DNA of 64,000 nucleotides from Thuidium tamariscinum (lineage: Eukaryota > Streptophyta > Bryopsida > Hypnales > Thuidiaceae). This document shows, one piece after another, positions 34,820 to 47,729 of the stretch. The stretch lies in the NCBI GenBank assembly GCA_947034885.2, contig OX344749.2, positions 49,133,682 to 49,197,681 on the forward strand, given 5' to 3'. A model generated the notes under the pieces. It was not told the origin of the DNA and made no database searches. It saw only the letters and a program-made list of their open reading frames with translations. The translations under genes and the position numbers were made by a program. Positions within the stretch are counted from its first letter, which is position 1. Every line of letters begins with the position of its first letter.

Positions 34820-36225
34820 TGGATTTCTGCTGCTCTTCAGAAGAAAAACTCATAAAACCTTAACTTATCTCAAACATAACATGCAGAAGTAATGCGGTAT
34901 ACAATCAGTTTTGTAAGGTAGTGGCTGGAAATGCAGGGACTGCCTGGCTGGTCTGGATGAGTGTTTCCAGAATTTCCTTGGCCGTGGGTTGCAGACAAAA
35001 ATTTGCAACCCCATTTATTCATTAAAGTTTTTATTTTTTTTATTTTTTTTATTTTTTTATTTTTTATTTTTTAAAATTTATAAATTTGCAACCCCTTGTT
35101 CAATAAATAAAAAAATAAAAAAATGAGCTTAAATTTGTGAACCACAAAGCTAAGCAGCTGATTCCTGGTCCTCCATCTGTCCCTGATGTTGAGGAGACTC
35201 AGGGAAAGAGGGCAGAATTATTGCAGTAAGAGTTATTGGTACAGTTCCACGGAGGATGAAGCTCCCAAGACACTCTCATGCAATTATCTTATCTTAGATC
35301 CACAAAGCATGTACCTCAATGACTGAGTCTCCTGCCCTGCGGGGCAGTGTTTTTGATTACCTAAAAATCACCAAAATTCACCCACCATCCATGTATTTTG
35401 ATTTTACTATAGAAATATAGGAATTTAAGGAGTAGACATTTTATTTTTTCACCTAATTTCACTATTTTCTTATTATATTTAGCTATCTAGTCACATGCCA
35501 AAAACTCACATTGTCATTGAAATCAATAAGCACAAGTTTGTGGTTGTCTATAGTACTCTCACTATGGCCATACATTCCAAATAAAGTTGCCAAATTTTAA
35601 CCATCAAATCACATTTTGAGTTCTCACTACTATACTACATCTAATATAAAGATGGATATGTTCCTTGTTTGCTTTCTTATCAAAATCTCTGTATAGCCAA
35701 AATTCACTAATGTTCATTTCTTTAATGAAATGATTTTCTCCTAGAATGAATAGACACATTCACTTCATCAAAAGTTCATCCAAAATTATCACTTGTACTT
35801 TGAAAAAGGTAAATCACTAAAAAAAACGTTGCTCCGAAGAGGCTACTCTCACCTCAACTAAAGATGTTCATACTACTAGTTGACACCACATATTTTGCAT
35901 CGCATCACTATGTTATGAGGTAGTTTGGGAAGCCTTGACTAGAGTGGGGAGGTTGCAATTTGTTGTGCCTCAACTTGCAAATGGCATTACACACTCTACT
36001 TCCATTGTCTAGGCAAAACAATAGACGGGATGAATTGGCCCTCTTATTTCGCCACTCCAAGTAATTCCAAGGGTGTAATTAGAAAAAAAGTCCCCTCTTT
36101 TGTCCTTGAATAATTTACATGGCAAACTTCTTTTAGCTAATTGCAAGTATGAAGTCAAAATTTGCAAAAGATTTCATGGATCAAAAACAAAAGTTTAAGT
36201 ATTTTCTTGAGTGGCAAAGTGAGCG
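34820..36225. other. No gene recognised
   Basis: Contains a T-rich run of 'ttttatttt' units (35029-35090) and otherwise unremarkable AT-rich DNA. Confidence 0.4.
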
Positions 36226-36231
36226 TGTCAA

Positions 36232-36953
36232 GGGTGAATGCAAGAAACACTTGTACTATTTTCCGTCACAAGCTAAGTGCTGATCTGTTTTTTGGCCATG
36301 ACTTTTGCATTTTTTCTCGAAATGACTCAAGATTTCTAGAGAAGGTACTCATGTCTATCATACACCTTATATAATTTTTTCATAATTTTCAAAAATAGTT
36401 TAATACTAAAATAGTACTAGTGATTAAATGTCACAAATGAGAATTTGGAGGTTTTTAGTACTAAGGAGTACCTTTTTTTAATGATTTTGAAATGAAATTT
36501 GGATGAGATGGTCTTCTAGTACATTTACATCTCTCCACGTGAGGGATTTTGAAAAAAGTTATTTTTGTGTGGTGTAGAAGTCTACAAAGTGAGCTTCTTT
36601 CTGCTTGAATTTTGAAACATATAAAATATTATTTTGGTGTTTTTTTTGGTGAATGACCATCTCCATAGAATTGTTACAAATGGCCACTTTTTATTTTTTG
36701 AATTTAATTATTTTTACTATTTTTCCCAAATTAAAATATGAAAGTATGTATTTTCTTGAGGTTTGGCACTTTTTAAATTCTCCTACTTAGAGAATTTTTC
36801 TATCAATTTCCTTTGGTGAAAACCTTCATCTTAGAGGTCTATACATTGTTCATATTTTTCAAATTAATTTTCTAATTTTAAAGTACTCCAGAAAAAGTCA
36901 TGAGCATTGTAGTAAAACGCAACAAATAGTATAGGTGTTTCTTGCATTCACCC
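36232..36953. mobile_element. 720-bp MITE family G, copy 1 (722 bp)
   Basis: TIRs GGGTGAATGCAAGAAACAC at the left and the inverse (GTGTTTCTTGCATTCACCC, with one mismatch) at the right. TCAA stands outside both ends (36228-36231 and 36954-36957), a possible 4-bp duplication. Aligned over its whole length with 41942-42664. The superfamily is unresolved. Confidence 0.75.
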
Positions 36954-37369
36954 TCAATTCACCTGGACCCAAAATAGCTACTTATATAAAGGCAAGTTGT
37001 GGAAGTTGTAGTGTGCTTGTTCATAATTTGTTGGTTGTTTACTTGTCACCATGATTGCATTGTGCTAAGTAGGGAGGAGGCCACAACAAAGAACAATAAT
37101 TTGCATGGCATAGGCTTTTTTTAGTATAGTCTTTTCTTTTGCAGAGCCTTTAAAGATCCTAAGTACAATGCCAACCGCATCGACCTATGGCAATAAATTG
37201 TTGGCAAACTTGATTAAAGCCACACCAAAGATGCTCTAAGTTAGGACCTCCTACAATGTGTGCCAAGTGGGCAAAGTTTCTAGAAGAAGCTATAGCATCA
37301 AGCAAGAATTTGCACTAACATGTAGACCTAATAGGTGGAAAGAGATCAAATAAAAAAATTCCACATGTA

Positions 37370-37920
37370 GTGATTCCCTTCAACTTGACCAATCTCTACC
37401 AATGGGCTTGTCTACCAAGTTTGGTGGACCTTGAAATCCTCTTTCTATGCTCATGGAGGCTAGCAAGACAATTAGTTGGGTGTTTTTTGTCTTTTGGTGG
37501 GTTTTTTCACCGCCTAGTTCACATGGCAAAAGACCCTTATAAAGACTTGGTGAATGTTTTCATGAGGCCCTTGTGCACTAATTTAAAGATAGATTTAGTT
37601 CTTCATAAATCTTGATCCTTCTTTGGGATCCATCTTCAATAAATTTGACATGCCATTCTATAATTTCTATAAAAGTTGAGGAACTTCTACAATAGTATGC
37701 CCAAAGAGAAGACTAAGAGCACCTCTACCACATCAATGTAGGAAGGAATGTGAAAACCATTCCAAAGAGTGACATGGGTGAATTGCCATTTTATCTCTCC
37801 ATCTCTTTGAACTACCATAGTGCAATCCATGTGACATCCCTTGGCAACACCTTATCCAACTTTGTTTACATTATCAATGACATCATGAAAAAAAATGATT
37901 CCTCCATTGTCAAAGGGTGA
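37370..37920 (+). pseudogene. Decayed coding-like sequence, possibly with an Alba-domain fragment
   Basis: Two broken plus-strand frames read like former protein: 37370-37615 (81 codons, hydrophobic, unrecognised) and 37717-37920 (67 codons, closed by TAA at 37714-37716 and TGA at 37918-37920). The second has the pattern LPFYLSISLNYHSAIHVTSL then GNTLSNFVYIINDIMKKND, which resembles the strand-helix-strand order of Alba DNA/RNA-binding domains ('FYV..A..Y', 'V.L.ALG.AI...V...EI.K'). The match is weak and by eye only. Stops and frame breaks show that it is not functional. It lies between the two copies of MITE G. Confidence 0.3.
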
Positions 37921-38813
37921 GTCATTGATTGAACTCTTACGCCGGCAGAAAAGACCTTGAAAATGGCGTGGATGGAACTCTATAGCATTGACCAATAAAA
38001 CTAGAAAGCCTTTTGTGTCGATGCAGTGGAACCCTAAGTGTCACCTTCTTGCAACAATGGTATTTTTGTTTGCATTTCCAGCATCAATGCAATATAGAAG
38101 CCTTTGGACCAACTATTGTCTACACTATTGTAGAGCCCACCCATGAAAAACTTCTCTAGTACACATTTACCAAGTCAAAATACTAATTGGCAATGCCTAA
38201 ATAAGCACTCAAAATGCCATCTTCCTGAAACATTACAATTCTTTAGAGCACTTGTTTGACTATATGTTTTGTTACATTTTTTTGAATTGTACCTTCTATC
38301 AATGAGATGCAAAGCAACAATGGATATCAAAATATCATATAAAGATATGATGAGACACAGAATTTAGGGATTAAGTAGAACAATATGTATGATTATTTGC
38401 TCTAATTTTATAAAAAGTATCATTAACCTGATCATTAACCCAATAAAGATTAGGTCAATGACTAGTTGATGACTTTAGCTAAAATGATAAGTTTTCATTA
38501 GTAGTCACTTCAACTATTGATGAAAACATGTCATTTGTAGCCAAATATTCATTTGCAGTCATCGACCTCATCCTTAATGGGTAAAGACTTCATTTTAAAC
38601 CACTATTTAAAAAAAAATCTTTATAGCTACATAAATAATGTACAAATTTCACATAGTTTTTAGCTTCAAGCAAATTCTTGTAGCCAAGTGGCAAAAATTG
38701 AAGAAGAAAGATTGAATTGTATTTTTTTATTTTTTCCTTTTTTTTTAACAAATGTGACTAATTCTGATTTTTAGCAATAGAAGAAATTTAAAAATGATGC
38801 CACATACTAACTA

Positions 38814-39194
38814 AGGCGGAATCTCCTATAACTAATCATGATTTGGTGTTTCACAAGCCAAAGCAAATATTTTCAAAGGTACAATGATAGAAATGATGGA
38901 GATTGCAAAACTTTGGTAATTTTATGGCATGAATTGAAGCTACTATGAATTTTAAAGGGCAAAAAGTACGATAGACTCATTGCCAAAATCTAAACTCTTT
39001 TAATTCCAATCATTCAAAAAACTACTTTTCCACTTAGTGCTTCTGACTTTTTTGTGTACTACTTTGGGACATGAGCCATGAATTTTTAGTCCCAACTTTG
39101 AAAAGGAGAAAAAAAACCATTTTTGCCTTGATTGGAAATACACCAATCTATAGGTTGGCTATGGAATACAGGTTGATTATAGATGGTGCTACCT
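38814..39194 (-). mobile_element. TA-M MITE, copy 2 (381 bp)
   Basis: Ends AGGCGGAATCTCCTATAACT and, inward from the right, AGGTAGCACCATCTATAATC; TA on both sides (38812-38813 and 39195-39196). The interior is the reverse complement of 1439-1841 ('agttgggactaaaa.ttcat'). Confidence 0.65.
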
Positions 39195-39339
39195 TACAAT
39201 AAATGATATAAGAGAAATGTCATTGAAGTAACATTTTTTTGGTCTCTTCAATTGCATATCTTATTATTTGGCATGAGTGAACACCAAGTGCAAATCTTAT
39301 AACAGGATCCAATGGTTTATTTGTCATTTTAGAATGAAC

Positions 39340-39517
39340 TTCAAAAAGTTGATGTGCAGGACAAAAATGCAACCATTCACCATTGGAATTAGGGTGGAAA
39401 GAGAGGATCTTCTATAGTGCTTTGACTTCTAACGAGTGCTTTAAAAAAATTTTGAACCAATGATTTCCATGGTATCAAAATTCATGATTCAACAATCACC
39501 ATCTCATTGTTTAAGAA
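39340..39517 (+). mobile_element. TTAA-B element, degraded copy 5
   Basis: 'gcaaccattcaccattggaat', 'gacttctaacgagtgcttt' and 'atggtatcaaaattcatgatt' match other copies. The right end is 'gtttaagaa' plus TTAA 39518-39521, a decayed TTCAAGGGTTAA. The left end is lost. Confidence 0.5.
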
Positions 39518-39735
39518 TTAAGCTCAACTTATTCATGGTACATATGTGCCCATTTGTAGTACATACAATGTTTTTATATTTATTTATTTATTTTTGAAAC
39601 AAATGAAAATCTATTGCAAAACATAGAATATGGTAGGTGGTTCAAGTGACCCTCTTCTTCAAACAACCTTGTAGAGAGCTCTACAAAGGACACTAAGTGG
39701 TTCTAAAATGGACTACCAACAATGTGATAGTTTAA

Positions 39736-39902
39736 TCCCTAAATGTATTTGACTATGTTTTGCCAAAAACACTCCAAAACTACCACTTCTAGTACAAGAG
39801 CCAAATTTTTTTTTTAAAACATTTTAAGATCAATGTAATCGTAAGATCTTCTAGTATGCTAGTTTGAAAATATGTGGAAAAAATTTCAGAAATTGCCATT
39901 GT
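39736..39902 (+). mobile_element. TTAA-A, left-end fragment
   Basis: TTAA (39732-39735) then TCCCTAAATG and 'atttgactatgttttgcc', the TTAA-A left body, ending abruptly near 39902. Confidence 0.5.
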
Positions 39903-41935
39903 TTGTTTTATTACATTGCTTTTATCTACATGGTGTATCCATAACATGCTCATTGCAACTCCAGTCAAGGTACCAAATGATATGATTAGGATCTCTAATT
40001 TTAACTATATACATTTGATGGAACTTGGGACAAATTGATTGTCTAGAGTTGGTATGGACCTCCCATATTGTAAATAATGTTGCATGTAATCTCTTTAGTG
40101 TTACAATAAGAATGAGACAAATTTGTTGTTGGAGGAGAGAAAAGGCATGTGACATCTTTTGATATTGGAAATTTGGATGTTCTCAATTCCTTTACATGTT
40201 TGTTGATTAGAAATGGTAGAAAACATAGTAGATACTACACTCATGCAAATTGTCTTCTATAGGGATTTTGGGTGATTGCAAGAAAGGCCTTCCGTTTTTT
40301 GTCTCGTTTTGGAATAATACTCATTTTTTCTGGGAATACTTTAGAAATAGAAAAACAATTTTTTCTTACAATGAAAAATATGTTCAATGTATATTTCTTG
40401 AAGAAGAAGGTACCGTATGAAGGAAAAGTGAAGGCAAATTTTCTAAGTAGGTGAACTAGACAAGTGCAAAATATCATGAAAATGAGCACTTTTACATTTT
40501 TTTAAAAAATAATTTGTAAAAAATAGGAAAAAGACATTTGAAAATAAATAAAATTTGGCAATTTGAGAAGGACTGATTGTGATGAGATTTCACCAAAAAA
40601 ATGATTTTGAAAACATTTTCAATGTTTAGAATTGCATGCGCAAGATGTCCCTATTTGCATGAATGTAGAGGATATAAAATAATGTTTTTAAAATTCTTTT
40701 TGGTGAACAAATGAATCTCTAGTGTGGAAATAGACCACATAAATTTCAAGTCTACATCACTAATTTTGGATACTCCATAGTTCCAAAAAAACCGTAAATT
40801 GCAAAGTGTGACAAATTAGCTAAATTAAAATTTAATTAGAAAATAATTTTTGGAAATTTCTGAAAAATAATGAATCTTATTACTATCAAGTTGGCCATAT
40901 TCAATAAAAATTTCAAGTACATTTGAGTTATTCGTAAAGTACCCTATACCAGGGTTTAAACCCATAAGTTTTGTGAAAAAGCCAGTTGAGTTAAAAAAGT
41001 CGAAATAAAAGTGGGTATGAAACTTATCTTTCCATCAAAATGGTGCCTAAAAAAGTTTGGTCCCCACTTTTGAAGTTGTGTGACATAAGTATTTTGCAAA
41101 AAAGTTTGACACTTCAACTATAGTTGCCTTCTCAACTTCAAAAAAAGTCATGCCTAAAGGAGGGGGACTTTACAAATAACTAAATTGGCTTAATTCCCCA
41201 AAAGTTATAACCAATGGCATGAAAGTCACTTGGATTGTGATGCCAAACAATACCCCCCTTTCTTACAATCACTCTTTTTTAGTTTGAACAACACCAAGTT
41301 AATTCACATAAATCCACCAATTTCCTATAAAATAAAACATAAACAAAATGCATACATATCTAATAAAGTGTGTTGCAAACACAAGGATCAAGATAAATTT
41401 ATAAAAATTAATTCTTAATTTAGTAATCAATCTTTTAACAACCAAGTCATCCACATGAAGGAAATTCTTTATATACAAAAAAATATTGTTTGTTCATATA
41501 AAATAATCACCAAATGATAACCTACACATCAAAAAATTGCAAACTTCACATATTAACTCACCAATCATAATAGTAGATCTTTAATTTCTATAAGCCATAT
41601 GTTCTATAAACTTTGCTTGTAAATTAGAGACCAAACTATACACTTGACCAATTCAATGGCCATGTGAATTGAGAGGAACAACACATGTTTATGGATACTT
41701 GCTACTTCCAAAGTTGACATGTTGAATTTTTGCATGCATCCATCAAGAATTTATAGAAGTCATTTACCTCCTTGTTTGCATTGCATATCTTTTGGGATGA
41801 ATAATAATGTATAGAAAAATATTGAATGCAAAACCCAAGATCCTCATTTACGACATAGCTAGTTGCCAAACTTGCCTTAGGTTGTGCCCTTAGTTATCCC
41901 ACACTTACACTAAAAGAACTTCCATATACCTTTTG
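39903..41935. other. No gene seen; AT-rich DNA
   Basis: Includes a GGGTGATTGCAAGAAA terminus at 40270 like the left end of family G but with a different sequence behind it, and a palindrome GGGTTTAAACCC at 40964-40975. No gene recognised. Confidence 0.4.
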
Positions 41936-41941
41936 ATCTAA

Positions 41942-42664
41942 GGGTGATTGCAAGAAACACTTGTCCTATTTTGTGTCACATGTTGCATGCTGATCTGTTT
42001 TTTGGCCATGACTTTTGTGTTTTGGTTCCGATTGACTCAAGATTTGTAGGGAAGGTACTCATAACTATCATAAACCTTATGTAATTTTTTAATAATTTTC
42101 AAAAATATTTTACTATTCAAAAATAGACCCCAATTGGATGTCATACATGGCAGTTTAGGGTTTTTTAGTACTGGGGAATACCTTTTTTTAATGATTTTAA
42201 CATGAAATTTGGATGAGATGGTCTTCTAGTAGACTTATAGTTCTCCAGGGAAGGATTTTTAAAAATAGTTAATTTTATATGGTGTGGAGGTCTACAAAGT
42301 GAGCTCCCTTCTGCTTGTATTTTGAAACATATAAAATATTATTTTGGTGTTTTTTTTGGTGAATGACCATCTCCATAAAGTTGTTGCAAATGGACACTTT
42401 TTATTTTTTGAAAATATCTAGTTTTACTATTTTTTCCTAATTAAAACATGAAAATATATATTTTCTAGAGGTTTGGCACTTTTCAAGTTCTCCTACTTAG
42501 AGAATTTTTCTATCCATTTCCTTCAGTGAAAACCTTCATCCTAGAGGTATATACATTACTCATATTTTTCAATAAAATTTTTAATTAATTTTCTAATTTT
42601 AAAGTACTCCTGAAAAAATCAGCCAAATCCAACAAATAGGACAGGTGTTTCTTGCAATCATCCC
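41942..42664. mobile_element. 720-bp MITE family G, copy 2 (about 723 bp)
   Basis: Left GGGTGATTGCAAGAAACAC, right GTGTTTCTTGCAATCATCCC. Collinear with 36232-36953, including 'gctgatctgttttttggcc' and 'ggtgaatgaccatctccat'. The flanking bases (CTAA and CAAG) are not a clean duplication. Confidence 0.75.
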
Positions 42665-43089
42665 CAAGTAGTATCAATACATATAGACCAGTTTGCCAAT
42701 TGACTATTAGAAAATAGGACCCAAATCAACAATATTCAATTGATTCATACATCTTAATTTAGTCATTTTTAATATAGTTATATTGATTCAAACATCTTAA
42801 TTTTTAAAATTCAAGCTATGTTTTCTAAGTGATTGCAACTTCTTCTATCATACAGATGATAAGGCATGACAATGCATTAAAAAAAGGATAGGAAATACAC
42901 CTCAAATTTGGACAAAGTGTTAGCCTCGAATGTTTTTAAATCTTGGCTTCTGTCCACATGTGCTAAAATAGTATATCTATCCAAATGATGACTTTCTATA
43001 GTCTACATGCTAAATTTTGACAAATTGTGGTTGGAAGTATGTTATGCAAAAAAACATGATGGTTGGGGCTTTTTAGGCACTATATGAAA

Positions 43090-43400
43090 ATTGAAGGCAA
43101 GAAGACACTACAAGTTCCTAGATTGTGGGAACCATGGGAACAATGCCACATTAGCAATCTAACATGGTCAAGATTGCGCTACATCATATATTTTAATTTA
43201 ATTAGTTAATTTAAAAATAAATAAATAATATTATTATTATTATTATTATTTGAAATATTTGAAAAAACAATTATTTCTCTTTGAAAATTCAAAAAATTGA
43301 GCTATCTAGGTTGTTTCATAGTTTTTGGACAACATAGGGAATTGCCAAGAAAGCAACCCCAAAACAATCTCTTCTTGCCTTCAAATTTCATTTAATGCTA
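43090..43400. repeat. Diverged dispersed repeat R, copy 2
   Basis: Counterpart of 4131-4560. It contains an ATT trinucleotide run (about 43225-43252) in the AT-rich middle. Confidence 0.35.
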
Positions 43401-45885
43401 GATAATTTGTTGATGCTAACATGTTTCTATGAAATGGAGCTATTATTGATTGGTGCATGAGTGCATCTTTAAAAGCATGCTTCTCAAAGTTTGATAACAT
43501 ATAGATAAACTTGTAGTTCAAGATATATGTCCTAGCCTTTTTGTCAATGCAATTGCAAATTAAGAATTTTATTGTCTTTCTCCATATTATGATGCATCAA
43601 GGGGGTCCTTACCAAACAAACGCATCATGATATTTGTACATACAAAACATTCAAAGAATCTATAGTTGGTAGAAAAAAATTTAGTTCAATGATATTGCCT
43701 TCATTTTATGTCAAAAACAAGATTAAAAGAGTGGATAGACATTATGATGCTTGGTTACATATACATAATAAAGATCAAAATGCTTTCAATTCTTTCTTTG
43801 TTATGTAATGAAAGATATTAGACTTAGTTGTAATAAATATACATTTTCACATTTGAATTTTCTATAATGTTAAGTCAAATCGTACATAAATATTGGTTAA
43901 CGTTATTCAATAAGATTGAAACATTTTTAACGTCTTAAAATTCTTGTATTCAAAAATTGAATGAGCTCCTTAATAAACAAAATTCTACCTTTTAAATGAT
44001 TTGCTTTTGTAATTTTATATATTTCTACCAAAAGAAGATAATTACACCAATTCTAATTATATATAATTATTTGTTAGTTTGAAACTAAAATAGATATTGT
44101 GAATTATACAAATTCAAAATCTGAACTACTAAATATTTCAAAAAAAATCTAAATTTAGAATTTAGAAGATAATAGTAATTTTTGCCAAGAATTAATTTTT
44201 TCATTCTAACTTTAACTTTTAGAAAAAGGTTCACATTATTATAATGTGTCTAGAATTGATATTACTTGTTTCACATATTAAATAAAAAACTTTCAATAAA
44301 TATGTTATCTTCAACATTACTTTCTTGAGAATAATAAAAGCACTCATTAATATAGATGGGTACAAGAATAGGAAAGAAATCACATAATTATTTTGAAAAT
44401 GCTAGTAATCATAGAAGGGAATATGAATGGTATTATCACACAACTTTTAAATAAAGATTTGACAAAGATTAGTGAACTTTGTGCATATAGTACCTTTGGT
44501 TAAAAACAACAAGAAAACATTAATTCCAAAACAATTTTGAGATTATATGGCATTAATATAATGTGTACATGTCAACTATGTATCTATAAAATAATCCAAT
44601 ACTAATTTGCCAAAGTTATATTACAATAAAAAATTTGAAAATTCGAATTTTTATTGAAATATAGCTTTGGCTAATTCTTAATATAAACTTTGATTGAAAT
44701 AATTAATTATAATAGTATTTTATTAAATAAATATTGAATAAAAATGATCAATTCCAAATTTTTGTTTTAAAGTATATTGAATTTTTTTGAAAAAGCATTT
44801 CATACAAATAAATTTATAAACAAACTATTGTATACATAATTATATGATTTTTTTACTTGGAAATTTTTAAAAAACATTTAAATTATTTATAATTCTATTT
44901 TTCACATTTTTAATTTATAAGAAATTATAGCTAAAATTGGATTCATAGGATTTGTGATACATTTTAGCAAGTAGATTATGAAAATTTGAAAGAATTTTAT
45001 ATATTTGTAGGTATATAATTTTTATGAAATGAATTTATTTGGAAAGATACTATAAAATCATTGTTCTCTTATGATTTGAAACTCATTTCACCTAGAGATT
45101 TTATAAAATTGTTCATGAGCTTTAACATTTCTTAAAATTGCTACATCTAGTTAGTGGTATAGTTACAAACTATACATTCCCTTATTATGTATTCATCTTA
45201 TAAACATGTTTTATAGAATCATAAAAATGCTAAATTTATCAAATTTATATATTATTTATTTGTTGTCTTTAAACTTAATTTTAAAAAATTTCATCTCTTT
45301 TTCATGAAATGTATTTTGAAAAATTCTATACCTTTATAATGGCTTTGAAATTGAATGTACATTTGCATTTGCATTTGCAAGGTTGCAACTAATCCAAAAG
45401 AATGTATTTCACTTCATTTCTCAAACACATGAATTAAATTGAAAATTGAAGCTAGAATTCACTTAGTCCTAAATGAAAGAGTGTATTCATTGATTAATAT
45501 ACCATATTTAAAAGTCAAGGTTGACAAAAGAAAGGAGCAAAAAATTTGTAAAATAGATGTCAAAACTTTGAAAATCTTGTTGAATAAAAAAAAATTTGAA
45601 TAATAAAGTTTGTCATATCATTTTATTGACAAAAAATTAAATATTTAGTAGAAGATGTTAGCCTTGTCCACCTAACATAATGTACATTTATTCATAGCAA
45701 AAGAGTTAATTTTTGAAAAATTTATCAAAAGACTACATTAAAGATAATAGATGTATTTTGACTTAAAATTTGCAACTTTTGTTGTCAAGGGTATAAAAAT
45801 AAAATTATTTCTTTGATCTTTATGATAATATTTTATTCCATTGCACCTTAGGATGAATTTTACAATTATTTGTATTTTAGGACTT
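43401..45885. other. Extremely AT-rich stretch, no features
   Basis: The most AT-biased 2.5 kb of the window, without recognisable genes, repeats or RNA. Frames are very short. It could be old, fully decayed repeat DNA. Confidence 0.5.
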
Positions 45886-45889
45886 GAGA

Positions 45890-46200
45890 CTCAAGAGGGC
45901 TATTTTGAATTTATTCCCGAAATAGTTCCTAAATTGTTGGCTGCTATCAAGCCAACAATTACCAAAAAACTCAAAAAATTCAAAAATAAAAATAAGGGTC
46001 CTGAATTGTGAAAAAATTCAAAAAAAAATTCAATAAAATTCAATGGCAAGGCATAGGCTCAACCACGTCAAATTCTTGTTATTTTAGATTTACACAACAA
46101 TTTGCATGTTCCTGCGGCAATTTTTGTACTCATGTAGTTTGAGAATTCGCAGCCCTCTTTAGGCCTCAAATTTCATCTAATGAACTTGTTGAGGGCAACT
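45890..46200. repeat. TTAA-D-like repeat, degraded copy
   Basis: Shares the local hairpin around 'ggctgctatcaagccaacaa', the words 'cacgtcaaattc' and 'aggcctcaaatttcatctaat' with 18408-18714 and 56396-56537. Terminal TTAA sites are not preserved. Confidence 0.45.
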
Positions 46201-46559
46201 TTAATTTGAGAAGCTAATCTTCAATTCAAATACAATACAGAAGTTCACACTTAGCCTATAAAAGACAAATTAAATTCCAATCTCTTATTGGAGATTGGCA
46301 TAAATAAAGGCTTGTTGGTCCTGGTTTCCTATCTTTTCACTTACCTAATCATTTTGTTCTCATCAAGTTTGGAATTGGTAAATATTAAAGAAGTTTAGTT
46401 AATAGTTTGACTAGTTCTCAATATTTGAGCAAGTTTATTTCCAAAAAGTGGAAAACTAAAAATTGATCTCAGCAAACTTCACAAGGTTTCAATGTGCTAT
46501 TCAACATTCTATCAACGGTGCTAGTATGTGAGCATGTAAATGTGTGCATGCGAGCCTTG

Positions 46560-47240
46560 AGTATATATATATATAAGTAGATATACTACCACTATAGAAG
46601 GTGATTATAACATAGACACCCATAATATAGGTATCTATAATATAAATACACTATAATTATAGAAGATTTTTTTAATAAAGACTCTTATACTATAAGTGTA
46701 TAGTCTTCTAGGCTCATAGGCTTACACTTCTAGGCTCACATAATAGCAACCCTTGTCATCCTATAATGAAAATGCTAAACCCCTTTTTTTCCAAAAAAAT
46801 AGGTCACTAAATCTTGGGCAAATGGGCCCTTGTTGGGAACATGTTGTACACCATGTGATGCATGGAATGAAACTGAACAAGACAGGCTACTGGTTCAGTT
46901 TGTTCCGGTAGTTGGATGTTTTTTTTCTTAAGTTTTGCAATGAAATTCTATTTCATTTGCCCCCCCCCCCAAAAAAAACCAAACAAAACCCAAAGAAATT
47001 GTTTTCTGCCGGGGCTATTGCCTTAGGTTCTCTGTACTTTTTCTTTGCAATGGAATTTGTCTATGTGTCTCCAAAAAAAACCAAACCACCCCCCAACCCC
47101 CAACTCCAAAACCCAACCAACCTAGAGCAAAACATAACTTAGACTCAATTTTTGGAGTGACTATAAGCTTTGTTCAATGCAAATGTACAAATACCGTGCA
47201 TGGTCCAACTTTTGAAACAAGCCTATTGTCACAGTCAATA
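46560..47240. other. Simple-sequence DNA, no gene recognised
   Basis: Short TA run at 46564-46575, a cluster of 'tataat/ctataatata' words to 46710, and a C10 A8 tract at 46961-46978. The reading frames over these tracts are incidental. Confidence 0.4.
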
Positions 47241-47514
47241 AGGTGGGTACACCCAAAATGGGCACCTGACCTTAAAGCGCCATCTACAATGTGCATACAT
47301 TTCCAAAATCAGTCATGTACCCAGGCTGTAGATGGCGCTTTCAGAAACAGACTTTGACCACTAATAACTTTAGCATACGGTATCCAAATCCTCTGTTCTT
47401 TGGTGGGTTGGAACATGCTTTCACTTGCCAACAAGACTGTATAAAAATCTGAACAGCATGATAACAGCACCTAGGCACAGTAAGAATAAGTGGCACTTTT
47501 AGGTGTATCCACCT
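47241..47514. mobile_element. TA-H MITE, copy 3 (274 bp)
   Basis: AGGTGGGTACACCCAAAATG at the left and CTTTTAGGTGTATCCACCT at the right, TA on both sides (47239-47240 and 47515-47516). The inner hairpin AAAGCGCCATCTACA / TGTAGATGGCGCTTT is intact. Together with copy 4 the best preserved of the family. Confidence 0.9.
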
Positions 47515-47729
47515 TAGTGCCCAATTACTCCAGGCTCCAAAAAAAAAGGTGCCTAGGTAATATACCTTGCAACACTTGTGCAAAAAAAAAGGGGTTCAGA
47601 AGCCTGGTTGTCCTCCTGACCTGGTTCAGTTTCAGAGTTAAATTAATTTTTTTTCCCTTTTTTTTTTAACTGCCTGTCAATGATTTTCCATAAACAAGGG
47701 TCCTTGAAAAGGCTGTTATATCACTCTAG

